A DNA stretch of 64,000 nt from Ravibacter sp037191015 (GTDB lineage Bacteria; Bacteroidota; Bacteroidia; Cytophagales; Spirosomataceae): the NCBI GenBank assembly GCA_037191015.1, contig JBBCKD010000015.1, positions 248,001-312,000 on the forward strand. Reading direction: 5' to 3'. How positions within the stretch are numbered: the stretch's first letter is position 1; every line of letters begins with the position of its first letter. The translations under genes and the position numbers were made by a program. The notes below the pieces were generated by a model. That model saw only the letters and a list, made by a program, of their open reading frames with translations. It ran no database searches and was not told the DNA's origin. Shown piece after piece: positions 24,191 through 33,220 of the stretch.

Positions 24191-26416
24191 ATGAATACAA
24201 TTACGTATCTGGTGCCGGCGCTCGGTGTAGCAGGGTTGCTGGTAATGTTCTTTAAGCGTGGTTGGGTAGTCCGCCAGGATGCGGGCGATCCCGGAATGCA
24301 GGAAATCGCCGATGCCATAGCAGCTGGTGCGCTTGCTTTTTTGAAAGCGGAGTGGCGGGTTTTGATCGTATTCGGGGTCGTGGTCAGCATACTGCTGGGA
24401 TATTCAGGCACGCTTGTCGAAAACTCAAGCTCACTGATAGGAATTTCATTTTTGATTGGCGCCTTTGTATCTGCTTTTGCAGGCTACATAGGTATGAATA
24501 TTGCCACGAAGTCCAACGTGCGCACCACCCAGGCAGCGCGTACCAGCCTTCAGAAAGCGCTCAACGTATCGTTTACAGGGGGAAGCGTTATGGGGATCGG
24601 GGTTGCCAGTCTGGCTGTTTTAGGGCTGGGCTCTCTTTTTATTGTTTTTTATAACCTGTTCATAGGCGATAGCGGCGACGTAAACGGACTTGCGATGGAG
24701 CGTGTCCTGGAAGTCCTGGCAGGGTTTTCCCTCGGCGCTGAATCCATAGCGCTGTTTGCGCGTGTAGGAGGCGGTATTTATACAAAGGCGGCCGACGTAG
24801 GCGCCGACCTGGTAGGGAAGGTAGAAGCTGGAATCCCGGAAGATGATCCGCGTAACCCGGCAACTATTGCCGACAATGTCGGTGATAACGTAGGTGATGT
24901 GGCCGGTATGGGTGCTGACCTTTTCGGCTCCTACGTGGCGACGATCCTTGCTACGATGGTGCTGGGGCGCGAGATACTTTCGCAGGACGATTTTGGCGGC
25001 ATCGCACCTATCCTGCTGCCTATGATAATAGCCGGCGTCGGTTTGGTCGCTTCTATTATCGGTATGCTTTTCGTAAAGATCAACGGTGAGAACGGGAATG
25101 TACAAAGCGCTCTGAACCTGGGGAACTGGGGATCGATCATCCTGACCCTTATCGCTTCTTATCCCATCACCATGTGGCTGCTGCCTTCCGGAACACTGAA
25201 CATACGCGGGGTTGATTTTACGTCGATGGATGTATTCTGGGCGATCCTTCTGGGATCGGTTGTAGGCGCGATCATGTCGATCGTTACCGAGTACTACACT
25301 GCAATGGGCAAACGTCCTGTCCAGTCGATCGTTAACCAGTCCTCTACCGGGCATGCCACCAACATTATCGGGGGACTTTCAGTAGGTATGGAATCCACGG
25401 TGATCCCTATCCTGGTGCTGGCGGCGGGTATTTACGGAAGCTATGAGCTGGCCGGTCTATACGGTGTGGCGATAGCTGCGGCCGGGATGATGGCTACTAC
25501 TGCCATGCAGCTGGCGATCGACGCATTCGGGCCTATTGCCGATAATGCCGGCGGGATCGCTGAAATGTCACACCTGCCTGAAGAGGTAAGGGGCCGGACG
25601 GATATACTCGATGCAGTGGGCAATACGACTGCAGCTACCGGGAAAGGTTTTGCTATCGCATCTGCGGCGCTTACTTCGCTGGCCCTTTTTGCGGCGTTCT
25701 GCGGAGTCGCAGGGATCAGCGCTATTGATATCTACAAAGCGAATGTGCTGGCCGGCCTGTTTGTAGGAGCCATGATACCTTTTATCTTTTCTTCGCTCGC
25801 CATCGCGGCGGTGGGAAGGGCTGCCATGAAAATGGTGGAAGAGGTTCGTCGCCAGTTCCGCGAAATCCCCGGGATCATGGAAGGGAAGGCGAAGCCCGAA
25901 TACGACAAATGCGTTGCCATCTCTACCCAGGCATCTATCCGTGAGATGATCGCTCCCGGCCTTATTGCATTGCTAGTGCCTGTTCTGGTAGGATTTTTAT
26001 TCGGTCCGGAAGTATTGGGCGGAACATTGGCCGGTGTTACGGTTTCGGGTGTTTTGATGGGGATCTTCCAGAATAACGCAGGCGGAGCATGGGACAACGC
26101 CAAGAAGTCATTCGAGAAAGGAGTTGTAATTAACGGTGAGACTTTCTATAAGAAGTCCGAACCCCATAAGGCGGCAGTTACCGGGGATACGGTTGGAGAT
26201 CCTTTTAAAGATACTTCCGGCCCGTCGATGAACATCCTGATCAAGCTGATGTCTATCGTGTCGCTTGTAATAGCTCCTCACATTTCCCATAATGCCGGGC
26301 ACCAACACGCTGCTACAGAGGTAGCTCCCGTGGAAATTGTTATCGGTGCGGATACACCTGAGGAATCAGGTGTCGAAATCGTTGAAAATATTTCGCCTGC
26401 ACTGCTTGCGCAATAG
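24191..26416 (+). CDS. hppA: Ion-pumping membrane pyrophosphatase (K+-dependent type)
   Basis: A 741-residue membrane pyrophosphatase with about sixteen transmembrane helices. The substrate-binding motif DNVGDNVGDVAGMGADLF is intact, as are the other Asp-rich loops. GNTTAATGKG has Ala where K+-independent enzymes have Lys, which marks the K+-dependent class; members of that class pump Na+ or both Na+ and H+. It uses pyrophosphate from biosynthesis to energise the inner membrane. It has its own promoter. The last 40 residues form an acidic tail not part of the core fold. Confidence 0.94.
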   Translation: MNTITYLVPALGVAGLLVMFFKRGWVVRQDAGDPGMQEIADAIAAGALAFLKAEWRVLIVFGVVVSILLGYSGTLVENSSSLIGISFLIGAFVSAFAGYIGMNIATKSNVRTTQAARTSLQKALNVSFTGGSVMGIGVASLAVLGLGSLFIVFYNLFIGDSGDVNGLAMERVLEVLAGFSLGAESIALFARVGGGIYTKAADVGADLVGKVEAGIPEDDPRNPATIADNVGDNVGDVAGMGADLFGSYVATILATMVLGREILSQDDFGGIAPILLPMIIAGVGLVASIIGMLFVKINGENGNVQSALNLGNWGSIILTLIASYPITMWLLPSGTLNIRGVDFTSMDVFWAILLGSVVGAIMSIVTEYYTAMGKRPVQSIVNQSSTGHATNIIGGLSVGMESTVIPILVLAAGIYGSYELAGLYGVAIAAAGMMATTAMQLAIDAFGPIADNAGGIAEMSHLPEEVRGRTDILDAVGNTTAATGKGFAIASAALTSLALFAAFCGVAGISAIDIYKANVLAGLFVGAMIPFIFSSLAIAAVGRAAMKMVEEVRRQFREIPGIMEGKAKPEYDKCVAISTQASIREMIAPGLIALLVPVLVGFLFGPEVLGGTLAGVTVSGVLMGIFQNNAGGAWDNAKKSFEKGVVINGETFYKKSEPHKAAVTGDTVGDPFKDTSGPSMNILIKLMSIVSLVIAPHISHNAGHQHAATEVAPVEIVIGADTPEESGVEIVENISPALLAQ

Positions 26417-26436
26417 GTTCTATAATGCTACTTTTG
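26406..26436 (+). promoter_or_regulatory. Promoter of tRNA-Pro
   Basis: TTG at 26406-26408 and TACTTTTG at 26429-26436 (TAnnTTTG) are 20 bases apart; the tRNA begins 40 bases after the -7 box. The -33 element lies inside the last codons of hppA. Confidence 0.6.
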
Positions 26437-26475
26437 CATCCGTATTCAGAAACGGCATAAAGCTGGAGTATGGAT

Positions 26476-26549
<74 letters not shown>

Positions 26550-26578
26550 CAAACAGGGAAAGAAAGTGGGGTTTTGAT

Positions 26579-26625
26579 GAGGGTCGCAGCCCTGGGCGGG
26601 CCCGTTCGAATCCTGTCTTCCCGAC
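26579..26625 (+). pseudogene. Broken 3' copy of tRNA-Pro with a 14-base insertion
   Basis: Eleven bases from the anticodon-stem end (GAGGGTCGCAG) and the last 22 bases of the tRNA (from GTTCGAATCC to CCCGAC) are identical to the intact tRNA-Pro, but 14 GC-rich bases (CCCTGGGCGGGCCC, 26590-26603) are inserted in the T stem, and the 5' half is absent. It cannot fold into a tRNA. Confidence 0.8.
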
Positions 26626-26629
26626 CTTT

Positions 26630-26680
26630 ATTAGGCAGTTAGTAGTCAGTTTCTGATACTGCTATCTGCCTAATTTTTTT
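26630..26680 (+). terminator. Terminator after the tRNA-Pro unit
   Basis: ATTAGGCAG (26630-26638) and CTGCCTAAT (26666-26674) form a 9-base-pair stem, with further partial pairing in the loop, followed by a run of T to 26680. It ends the tRNA-Pro transcript and its remnant. Confidence 0.7.
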
Positions 26681-26695
26681 AAGCCGTAAGGCGAT

Positions 26696-26774
26696 GGTCT
26701 CGTAGCTCAGCCTGCGCGGCCCGACCTACGCGGCCCGGCTGGATAGAGCGACTGCCTTCTAAGCAGTAGGTCTT
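26696..26774 (+). pseudogene. Broken 5' copy of tRNA-Arg with a 28-base insertion
   Basis: The first 15 bases (GGTCTCGTAGCTCAG) and the D-arm to variable-loop segment (26739-26774) match the intact tRNA-Arg downstream with one base change, but 28 GC-rich bases (26711-26738, holding two copies of CGCGGCCCG) interrupt the D loop, and the T arm and 3' acceptor strand are missing. Confidence 0.8.
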
Positions 26775-26793
26775 CCCGGTAAGTTCAAAATAA

Positions 26794-26867
26794 GGTCTCG
26801 TAGCTCAGCTGGATAGAGCAACTGCCTTCTAAGCAGTAGGTCTTAGGTTCGAATCCTAACGGGATCA
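26794..26867 (+). tRNA. tRNA-Arg (anticodon TCT)
   Basis: Complete cloverleaf: acceptor GGTCTCG pairs with CGGGATC using two G-U pairs, anticodon stem ACTGC/GCAGT with loop CTTCTAA and anticodon TCT, T arm TTAGG-TTCGAAT-CCTAA, discriminator A. CCA is not encoded. It lies 19 bases after the broken copy. Confidence 0.95.
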
Positions 26868-26877
26868 CTTGGTAACC

Positions 26878-26909
26878 AAGGAGTTGTGAGAAATTACAAC
26901 TCCTTTTTT
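26878..26909 (+). terminator. Terminator after tRNA-Arg
   Basis: AAGGAGTTGT and ACAACTCCTT form a 10-base-pair stem around an 8-base loop (GAGAAATT), followed by a T run. This is a good Rho-independent terminator placed 10 bases after the tRNA. Confidence 0.85.
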
Positions 26910-26955
26910 GTTACCCATTGTAATGCATTTCCCAATGCAAATTTTTCGGCCGGCA

Positions 26956-27357
26956 TTATTTCGTCAATTTCAATTCGTAATGTACGCTACCTACATTCTT
27001 TTCTTTCCAGATCCTAAGGTTCTTGCCGTCAAACTCATAAGAATGTACTCCGCTAAGTACATAGGATGGTCCGAAAATCGCAGGTATGGGGACAAAGAGC
27101 GTGTCAACGAAGTTTATTGAAGAATTATCGGCTTCCAGCCTTCCGGCCCCCTTTCCAAAGGGAAGGTTGGTAGAACATTCATAGTAGCCGTCAGAAATTT
27201 TTAAATTTACCGTTCCTTTAAGGTTGTCAGAATCTCTTGTTTCAAACGTGCCGGTGAACGCAGATTGGGCGGAGGTATCAATTGCGAGCTTCAGTTCGTC
27301 CTTTTTGCACGAGAAAAGAGGCAGGAAAGTAAACAGGATGTACAACAACTTTTTCAT
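26956..27357 (-). CDS. Small lipoprotein of unknown function
   Basis: A 133-residue protein with a lipoprotein signal peptide: a hydrophobic stretch (residues 4-14) and the lipobox LFSC with Cys17, followed by KKDE. The mature part is predicted beta-rich (SAFTGTFETRDSDN, GTVNLKISDGYYEC) and resembles small single-domain lipoproteins that are common in Bacteroidota. I do not recognise a specific family. It stands alone, convergent to the tRNA-Arg unit and divergent from the amidohydrolase gene. Confidence 0.7.
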   Translation of the reverse strand: MKKLLYILFTFLPLFSCKKDELKLAIDTSAQSAFTGTFETRDSDNLKGTVNLKISDGYYECSTNLPFGKGAGRLEADNSSINFVDTLFVPIPAIFGPSYVLSGVHSYEFDGKNLRIWKEKNVGSVHYELKLTK

Positions 27358-27550
27358 CTTGGACCTTTTAGACAGAGAGTATCTATCTTAGTTAAAAGTT
27401 GGAAGGCATCCTGACTGTCAGTTTTTTTATTTTATCCAGCTTAAAAAAGCCCTTTCATCAATCTTGCGAGATGAACAAATTTGTTCACTCCCGTGATAAA
27501 TCCGGCAAACATTGTTATAAAACCTCCTTACTGTTCACTTTTATTGCTCC

Positions 27551-27558
27551 TATCTTTG
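27551..27558 (+). promoter_or_regulatory. Candidate -7 box of the amidohydrolase gene
   Basis: TATCTTTG matches TAnnTTTG and lies 27 bases before the TTG codon at 27585. No clear -33 TTG is seen at the usual spacing. It supports the short start of the downstream gene. Confidence 0.4.
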
Positions 27559-27584
27559 TGAGGATTAACAAAAAACGGAGCAGG

Positions 27585-28907
27585 TTGGAAAATATATCCC
27601 GCAAGGATTTTATCAAAAGGGCGGCTCTGTCTGTGGCAGGGCTTTCGATGATACCCGACAATATGGAAAAAAACAGGACTGCGTTTGTGCACGAAGCGCC
27701 GGACGGAGGCCGGCTGAGCCTTAAAAACGTGCGTTTGGAAACCGGGTTTGAATTCGAGAACGACGAAATTGTTGGTACCAGGACAGGTTTGTTTGGTATC
27801 GAAATTGAAAACGGGAAAATAAGCAGGATCGAACCCAACCAGCCTGACAGCCAGGCTATCGACGCTAAAGGTAACCTGATGCTGCCTTCCTTCAGAGACA
27901 TGCATATCCACCTCGATAAAACATTTTACGGAGAGCGGTGGAAAGCAGTGCAAAAGAGATCAGGCGGGGTAAAGGGGATGATCGAGCTGGAAAAGAAGTT
28001 GCTCCCGGAGATGCTTAAAAACTCCACCTATAAGGCCGAAAAGCTTATAGAATTGCTGCAATCCAAAGGGACAGGGTTTGCCAGGAGCCATGTTAATATC
28101 GAACCGACGTCCGGGCTGGTGTCATTGAAAAATCTTCAGGCGGCATTGGAAAATAAAAAGCATGGTTTTGGCGCGGAGCTGGTGGCTTTCCCTCAGCATG
28201 GAGTCTTTTATACCGACTCGGTACCTTACCTGAAAGAAGCTGCCGCAACGGATATCGATTTTATAGGTGGCGTAGATCCCTATACCATCGATGGCAATAT
28301 CGAGAAAACCATCGATTTTATAGTCGGGCTTGCCCTGGACCACCACAAAGGCATCGACCTCCATCTACATGAGTCGGGCGAATCGGGCCTGAAAACGGTG
28401 GAGTATCTTATAGAAAAAGTTGCGGAGAATCCGGAGCTAAAGAAGAAAACCTACCTCAGTCATTGCTTTGTTCTGGGCAGGCTGGAACAGGCGAAACTGG
28501 AGGAAATTGCAGAAAAGCTGGCCTCCGTCCAGATAGGGATCGTGACTACCGTTCCGTTCGGCGGATTGATTATGCCGATCCCTACCTTGTATAAATATAA
28601 TGTTGAAGTGATGACCGGCAATGATAGTATTATAGATCACTGGAACACTTTCGGAACGGGGAGTGTACTGCAAAAAGCCGGTTTGATGGCCCAGTTGTAC
28701 GGATATTCTACGGAATTCCAGCTTACGCGAAGCTTAAAGCTTGCAACGGGTGGTATTTTGCCATTAGACGACCAGGGAAACAGGCAATGGCCGAAGGTCG
28801 GCGACCCCGCAGAACTGGTATTCCTGGAAGCAGGTTGCTCGGCCGAAGCGGTTTCCAGGGTTTCTCCTGTCGTATCGCTGATTCATAAAGGAAACCTCGT
28901 TTTTTGA
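27585..28907 (+). CDS. CodA-like metal-dependent amidohydrolase with a Tat-like leader
   Basis: A 440-residue amidohydrolase related to cytosine deaminase. Seen: metal ligands HIH in RDMHIHLDK, HLHESGESG, the His in YLSHCF and the Asp in TGNDSIIDHWNTFG, in the order of CodA-type enzymes. It would hydrolyse a ring or amide C-N bond; the substrate is unknown. The frame is open to 27399, but the TTG at 27585, preceded by GGAGCAGG and a -7 box, gives a leader with SRKDFIKRA followed by a hydrophobic stretch, close to a Tat signal (with RK instead of RR). That suggests a periplasmic enzyme. It stands alone. Confidence 0.75.
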   Translation: MENISRKDFIKRAALSVAGLSMIPDNMEKNRTAFVHEAPDGGRLSLKNVRLETGFEFENDEIVGTRTGLFGIEIENGKISRIEPNQPDSQAIDAKGNLMLPSFRDMHIHLDKTFYGERWKAVQKRSGGVKGMIELEKKLLPEMLKNSTYKAEKLIELLQSKGTGFARSHVNIEPTSGLVSLKNLQAALENKKHGFGAELVAFPQHGVFYTDSVPYLKEAAATDIDFIGGVDPYTIDGNIEKTIDFIVGLALDHHKGIDLHLHESGESGLKTVEYLIEKVAENPELKKKTYLSHCFVLGRLEQAKLEEIAEKLASVQIGIVTTVPFGGLIMPIPTLYKYNVEVMTGNDSIIDHWNTFGTGSVLQKAGLMAQLYGYSTEFQLTRSLKLATGGILPLDDQGNRQWPKVGDPAELVFLEAGCSAEAVSRVSPVVSLIHKGNLVF

Positions 28908-28986
28908 GCTCCCGGTAAGGTAGCTTTCGTGGCTGAGCTATCTTCGGCCTTGTCTGTTTTTATCTCAAAACGAATTGGAAATCCAT

Positions 28987-29655
28987 ATGCAAACTGAATT
29001 TTTTCTATATATTTTTCTACTGGGAGCAGTCATTAATTGTCGGTCAGGCGATATGAGGGGAAACGGAAGTCCGGACGTTCCCGATATCATTGAGCTGGTC
29101 AAAAAGAATGATATAGAAGGAGTAAAAAAAGCGTTGGAGGGTGGTAAAAATGTCGATACCCGCGACAAAGCGAATCGTTCGTTGTTATTGATCGCCACGG
29201 TAAACGGATTGGAAGGAATGGCAAAACTGCTGGTAGCCGGCGGCGCCGATGTCAATTTACAGGACGACAGGCAGGACAGCCCTTTCCTATACGCCGGAGC
29301 GAGCGGACAAACCGGGCTGGTCAGGCTCTTCCTGGAGAATGGCGCCAGATTCGATATCTTTAACCGGTATAACGGTACAGCCCTGATACCCGCCTGCGAA
29401 CGGGGACACGTAGAAACGGTCAGGCTACTGGTCGGAACGAAAGGTTTTCCCATTGATCATGTTAACCGGCTGGGATGGACTGCCTTGATGGAAGCCGTTG
29501 TACTGGGTGACGGCAGCGAACGATTTCAGCAAATCGTGAAGATACTTAAGGAGGGAGGCGCAGACCTTACAATACCTGATCGGGAAGGAAAAACTGCGTT
29601 ACAGCATGCCAGATCGAGAGGATTCACAGCGATAGCGAAAATACTCGGCGGGTAA
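28987..29655 (+). CDS. Ankyrin-repeat lipoprotein or exported protein
   Basis: A 223-residue protein with an N-terminal hydrophobic leader (residues 4-16) and a possible lipobox VINC (Cys17), then four to five ankyrin repeats (for example NRSLLLIATVNGLEGMAKLL, TALIPACERGHVETVRLL, GKTALQHARSRGFTAIAKIL). Ankyrin proteins of this kind in bacteria often protect against or bind a partner in the periplasm, but no partner is evident. The ATG at 28987 is chosen over a TTG at 28975. The AraC regulator starts 17 bases downstream, so the two may be cotranscribed. Confidence 0.8.
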   Translation: MQTEFFLYIFLLGAVINCRSGDMRGNGSPDVPDIIELVKKNDIEGVKKALEGGKNVDTRDKANRSLLLIATVNGLEGMAKLLVAGGADVNLQDDRQDSPFLYAGASGQTGLVRLFLENGARFDIFNRYNGTALIPACERGHVETVRLLVGTKGFPIDHVNRLGWTALMEAVVLGDGSERFQQIVKILKEGGADLTIPDREGKTALQHARSRGFTAIAKILGG

Positions 29656-29672
29656 AATCTGTTCACTGCGAT

Positions 29673-30527
29673 ATGGATCGTCAATCGAATTATTTCCCGG
29701 TCCTGGGGATTCATGAATTCAGGAACCATCCTTCGGAGGGTTGTGACCTGATTTTTCATGAATTACACGGCAAGCGTTCAATCGACGAACCTCATAAGCA
29801 TGATTTTTTTATTATCATTTTATTCGAAAAAGGGCAGGGGAGCCATACTATTGACTTCATAAGATATGAAACGGGAAGCCGGCAGGTCCACCTGGTTTTT
29901 CCCGGGCAAGTCCATCAATGGGAACTGGAATCCCAGACGGTCGGGTACCAGCTGATGATCGGCCGTGAATGGTTTGAAAGCTTCCTGCCCGACCTCAGGT
30001 TTCCGGCTTTTTCTTATTATTACCACCCTGTACTGGAAGCTCCGGATGAGGCTTTTACACTGCTTCTCAGCGAATTTCGTTCCATACAAAGCGAGCTGAA
30101 GGAAAATCCGGTTTTCCGCGAGATTATCAAAACGCGGAGCAGGTTGATTTGCCTTCTGATAAGCCGTCTTGCTGCGGCCGATCCGGAAAACTTTGAAAAG
30201 TTTTACCCTAACCCCCTTACTTCGAAGTTCCTTGCTTTGATAGAGGATCATTTCAGAGAAGAGCGATCTGTAGCGTTTTATGCCGAAAAGTTGCATATAT
30301 CGCCAAACTACCTGAATATAATATGCCGGCGACATATGCACGCCTCAGCCTCTTCTCTCGTCTACGACCGGGTTTTACTGGAAGCAAAGCGTCTTCTGGG
30401 AGGCTCGGAGATGTCGGTCAAGGACATTTTCTATGAATTGGGTTTTTACGACAATTCAAGCTTCTCCAATTTTTTTAAGGTCCGCACAGGCATGACCCCG
30501 TCGCAGTTCAAAATGCAGCGGCATTGA
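29673..30527 (+). CDS. AraC-family transcription regulator with cupin-like sensor domain
   Basis: A 284-residue regulator. Residues 1 to about 160 form an AraC-type cupin sensor (ELHGKRSIDEPHKHDFFIII, then HLVFPGQVHQWEL). Residues about 185-284 are the double helix-turn-helix: EERSVAFYAEKLHISPNYLN and SVKDIFYELGFYDNSSFSNF with the closing TGMTPSQFK. The ligand and targets are unknown. It follows the ankyrin gene closely. No own promoter is apparent. Confidence 0.9.
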   Translation: MDRQSNYFPVLGIHEFRNHPSEGCDLIFHELHGKRSIDEPHKHDFFIIILFEKGQGSHTIDFIRYETGSRQVHLVFPGQVHQWELESQTVGYQLMIGREWFESFLPDLRFPAFSYYYHPVLEAPDEAFTLLLSEFRSIQSELKENPVFREIIKTRSRLICLLISRLAAADPENFEKFYPNPLTSKFLALIEDHFREERSVAFYAEKLHISPNYLNIICRRHMHASASSLVYDRVLLEAKRLLGGSEMSVKDIFYELGFYDNSSFSNFFKVRTGMTPSQFKMQRH

Positions 30528-30723
30528 TTTCCGGATTATCTGCATTGTTTAAGTTGAAAAAGGATTCGGAAAATTGTCCGCTTCCTTAATATCCTTTAAA
30601 CCAGGATCGGGTAGGTGGTGAACTTAAGCGGATCTGGTATGTGCCGGATAGTGAGTGCCGTGCAGTTTTGAAATTGTACAAACCTTTTCCATAATCCTGT
30701 AATAACGCCGCTGGCTTTGTCAG

Positions 30724-30731
30724 TACCTTTG
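30724..30731 (+). promoter_or_regulatory. Candidate -7 box of copA
   Basis: TACCTTTG matches TAnnTTTG and lies 34 bases before the copA ATG. The -33 element is not clear. The rest of the 238-base space between the AraC gene and copA holds only an imperfect hairpin (about 30563-30590) and no gene. Confidence 0.45.
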
Positions 30732-30765
30732 TCAAAGAAAAATTGAAAATCTAAAGTCTATCAGA

Positions 30766-33189
30766 ATGGCTGCTGACGATCCAATATATATTCCCCTGGA
30801 AGATGTCGAGAGTGAGCATTGTGCGTTGATTGTCGATAAAGGACTGGAGAAAGTAAAGGGAGTTTTATCTCACCGGGTTGAGTTGAACAACCGTCGTGCC
30901 GTTATTACGGCAGCAAAATACCCTGAAGAGGTTGTTCAGGCTTCTGTAAAGCAGATTCGCGACCTCGGGTACGACGTACCTACCGTTCAGAAAACATTCC
31001 CGGTCACTAATATGTCCTGCGCTTCCTGTGCGGGCAATGTCGAGGCAACCCTCAATAACCAGGTCGGAGTGGTAAATGCAGTCGTTAATTATGCCAATAA
31101 TTCGGCGAAGATCGAGTTTATCCCGGGACTTGCCGATGTAAAAATGTTAAGGGAGGCGGTGCAGGGAGCCGGTTACGACCTGATTGCGGATGAATCGGCA
31201 GAGGCGAAAGAGTCGCTGGAGCAGGTGAAGGAGGATAACTATAAAGCCCTGAAAAAACGTGTTATCGGCGCAATGATTTTAGCCGTGCCGCTTTTTATAG
31301 TAGGGATGTTCTTCATGGATATGCCTTACGCCGACTATATCATGTGGGCGTTATCCACACCGATGGTGTTTTACTACGGAAGACAGTTTTTTACCGGCGC
31401 CTGGAAGCAGGCGAAGCACCGGTCGGCAAACATGGATACGCTGGTGGCAATGAGCACCGGTACAGCCTATATTTTCAGCGTATTCATTACCTTATTTCCC
31501 GGGTACCTTCATTCGAAGGGCATACATACGCACGTGTATTTTGAGGCTGCAGGTATTGTCATTGCTTTTATCCTCTTGGGTAAGTTGCTGGAAGAAAAAG
31601 CCAAAGGAAACACCTCTTCGGCTATTAAAAAGCTGATGGGGCTGCAGCCGAAGACGGTGGTCAGGGTAGGGGAGGACGGCGTGCAGCAGGAAGTTTCGAT
31701 CACCTCGCTGCAAACAGGTGAAATTATCCTCGTCAGGCCTGGTGAGCGCATAGCGGTGGATGGAGAAGTCACTGCGGGAAGCTCATACGTCGACGAAAGC
31801 ATGATCAGCGGAGAGCCGGTAGCCGTATCCAAAGCGCCGGGAGAAAAGGTATTTGCCGGTACGATCAACCAGAAAGGGAGTTTCCGGTTCCGGGCCGAGA
31901 AAGTAGGCGGCGATACGGTGCTGGCGCAGATCATCCGTATGGTGGAGCAGGCCCAGGGAAGCAAGGCTCCCGTGCAAAAGCTGGTGGATAAGATCGCCGC
32001 CGTTTTCGTGCCGGTTGTGATAGTGATCGCCGTGCTGAGCCTGATAGCCTGGGTTGTCTTCGGCGGCGAAAATGCTTTACCCCAGGGATTGATAGCGTTT
32101 GTCACCGTTTTGGTGATAGCCTGTCCGTGCGCGCTGGGATTGGCTACACCCACAGCTATCATGGTGGGGGTAGGGAAGGGAGCGGAGCAGGGGATCCTGA
32201 TCAAGGATGCCGAAAGCCTGGAAACAGCCCGGAAAATCAACGCAGTGATCCTGGATAAGACCGGTACGATTACCGAAGGAAAACCTTCGGTTACGGGTAT
32301 CGAATGGTTCGGCGGGAAGACGGAGAAGCTCCGGAATATCCTTTATAGCATCGAGAAATCTTCGGAGCATCCGCTGGCTGATGCGATCGTAGCTCACCTA
32401 CGCAGCGAAGCGCAGTACCTGGACGGAGTTGGGATAGAGAATATAAGCGGGCAGGGGATCGAAGGACGGTACGAAGGGAAAACCTATGTGATAGGGAACC
32501 GGCTGCTGGTAAAAGACAGGCGTATACCTGTGCCGGCTGCGGCAGACGCATGGATAAACGAACACCTCGACAGGGCGCAGACCGTGGTATTGTTTGGTGA
32601 TGAGGGTACACTGCTGGCCGGTATTGCCATCGCCGACAACATCAAGCCGACTTCGAAAAACGCGATAGACGAGCTGCATAAGGACGGGATCAAAGTATAT
32701 ATGCTGACGGGCGATAATGAGCAGACAGCCCGGGCAGTGGCCGGTGAGCTGGGCATAGATGTTTATAAAGCCAACGTATTGCCCGGCGACAAGGCCGATT
32801 TCGTGAAAGATCTTCAGGGCCAGGGAAAGGTGGTGGCGATGGTAGGCGACGGTATCAACGATTCCAATGCCCTGGCACAGGCCGATGTCAGTATTGCCAT
32901 GGGAAAAGGCAGTGATATTGCCATGGACGTGGCGAAGATGACCATCATATCTTCAGATTTGTCGAAAATTCCGGATGCAATCCATCTTTCCGGGGACACA
33001 GCCCGGGCCATCCGGCAGAACCTTTTCTGGGCGTTCATTTATAACGTAATAGGAATTCCGGTGGCGGCTGGTATCCTTTATCCCGTAAACGGCTTTTTGC
33101 TCGATCCGATGTGGGCGGGGGCAGCGATGGCCTTCAGCTCGGTAAGCGTTGTGGCCAACAGCCTGAGACTCAAATGGAAGAAAGCCTGA
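30766..33189 (+). CDS. copA: Copper-exporting P1B-type ATPase
   Basis: An 807-residue P-type ATPase with two N-terminal HMA folds. The first (residues about 6-72) has lost its CxxC, keeping only Cys19 (EHCALIVDKG); the second has TNMSCASC (Cys85 and Cys88). Eight transmembrane helices, the copper motif ACPCALGLATP, DKTGT, the HP motif in SSEHPLADAI, and GDGINDS complete it. It exports Cu+ from the cytoplasm. It differs from ccoI, which feeds the oxidase. A small HMA protein follows 31 bases downstream and is probably cotranscribed. Confidence 0.92.
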   Translation: MAADDPIYIPLEDVESEHCALIVDKGLEKVKGVLSHRVELNNRRAVITAAKYPEEVVQASVKQIRDLGYDVPTVQKTFPVTNMSCASCAGNVEATLNNQVGVVNAVVNYANNSAKIEFIPGLADVKMLREAVQGAGYDLIADESAEAKESLEQVKEDNYKALKKRVIGAMILAVPLFIVGMFFMDMPYADYIMWALSTPMVFYYGRQFFTGAWKQAKHRSANMDTLVAMSTGTAYIFSVFITLFPGYLHSKGIHTHVYFEAAGIVIAFILLGKLLEEKAKGNTSSAIKKLMGLQPKTVVRVGEDGVQQEVSITSLQTGEIILVRPGERIAVDGEVTAGSSYVDESMISGEPVAVSKAPGEKVFAGTINQKGSFRFRAEKVGGDTVLAQIIRMVEQAQGSKAPVQKLVDKIAAVFVPVVIVIAVLSLIAWVVFGGENALPQGLIAFVTVLVIACPCALGLATPTAIMVGVGKGAEQGILIKDAESLETARKINAVILDKTGTITEGKPSVTGIEWFGGKTEKLRNILYSIEKSSEHPLADAIVAHLRSEAQYLDGVGIENISGQGIEGRYEGKTYVIGNRLLVKDRRIPVPAAADAWINEHLDRAQTVVLFGDEGTLLAGIAIADNIKPTSKNAIDELHKDGIKVYMLTGDNEQTARAVAGELGIDVYKANVLPGDKADFVKDLQGQGKVVAMVGDGINDSNALAQADVSIAMGKGSDIAMDVAKMTIISSDLSKIPDAIHLSGDTARAIRQNLFWAFIYNVIGIPVAAGILYPVNGFLLDPMWAGAAMAFSSVSVVANSLRLKWKKA

Positions 33190-33220
33190 CTATTTATTCA
33201 AAACAAAAAATAACATTATT

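Noticed and set aside
26579..26625. A possible second tRNA-Pro
   Set aside because: Only the 3' part is present and its T stem is interrupted; no cloverleaf can form.
27399..27584. Upstream extension of the amidohydrolase
   Set aside because: A -7 promoter box lies inside it at 27551 and the residues show no family similarity.
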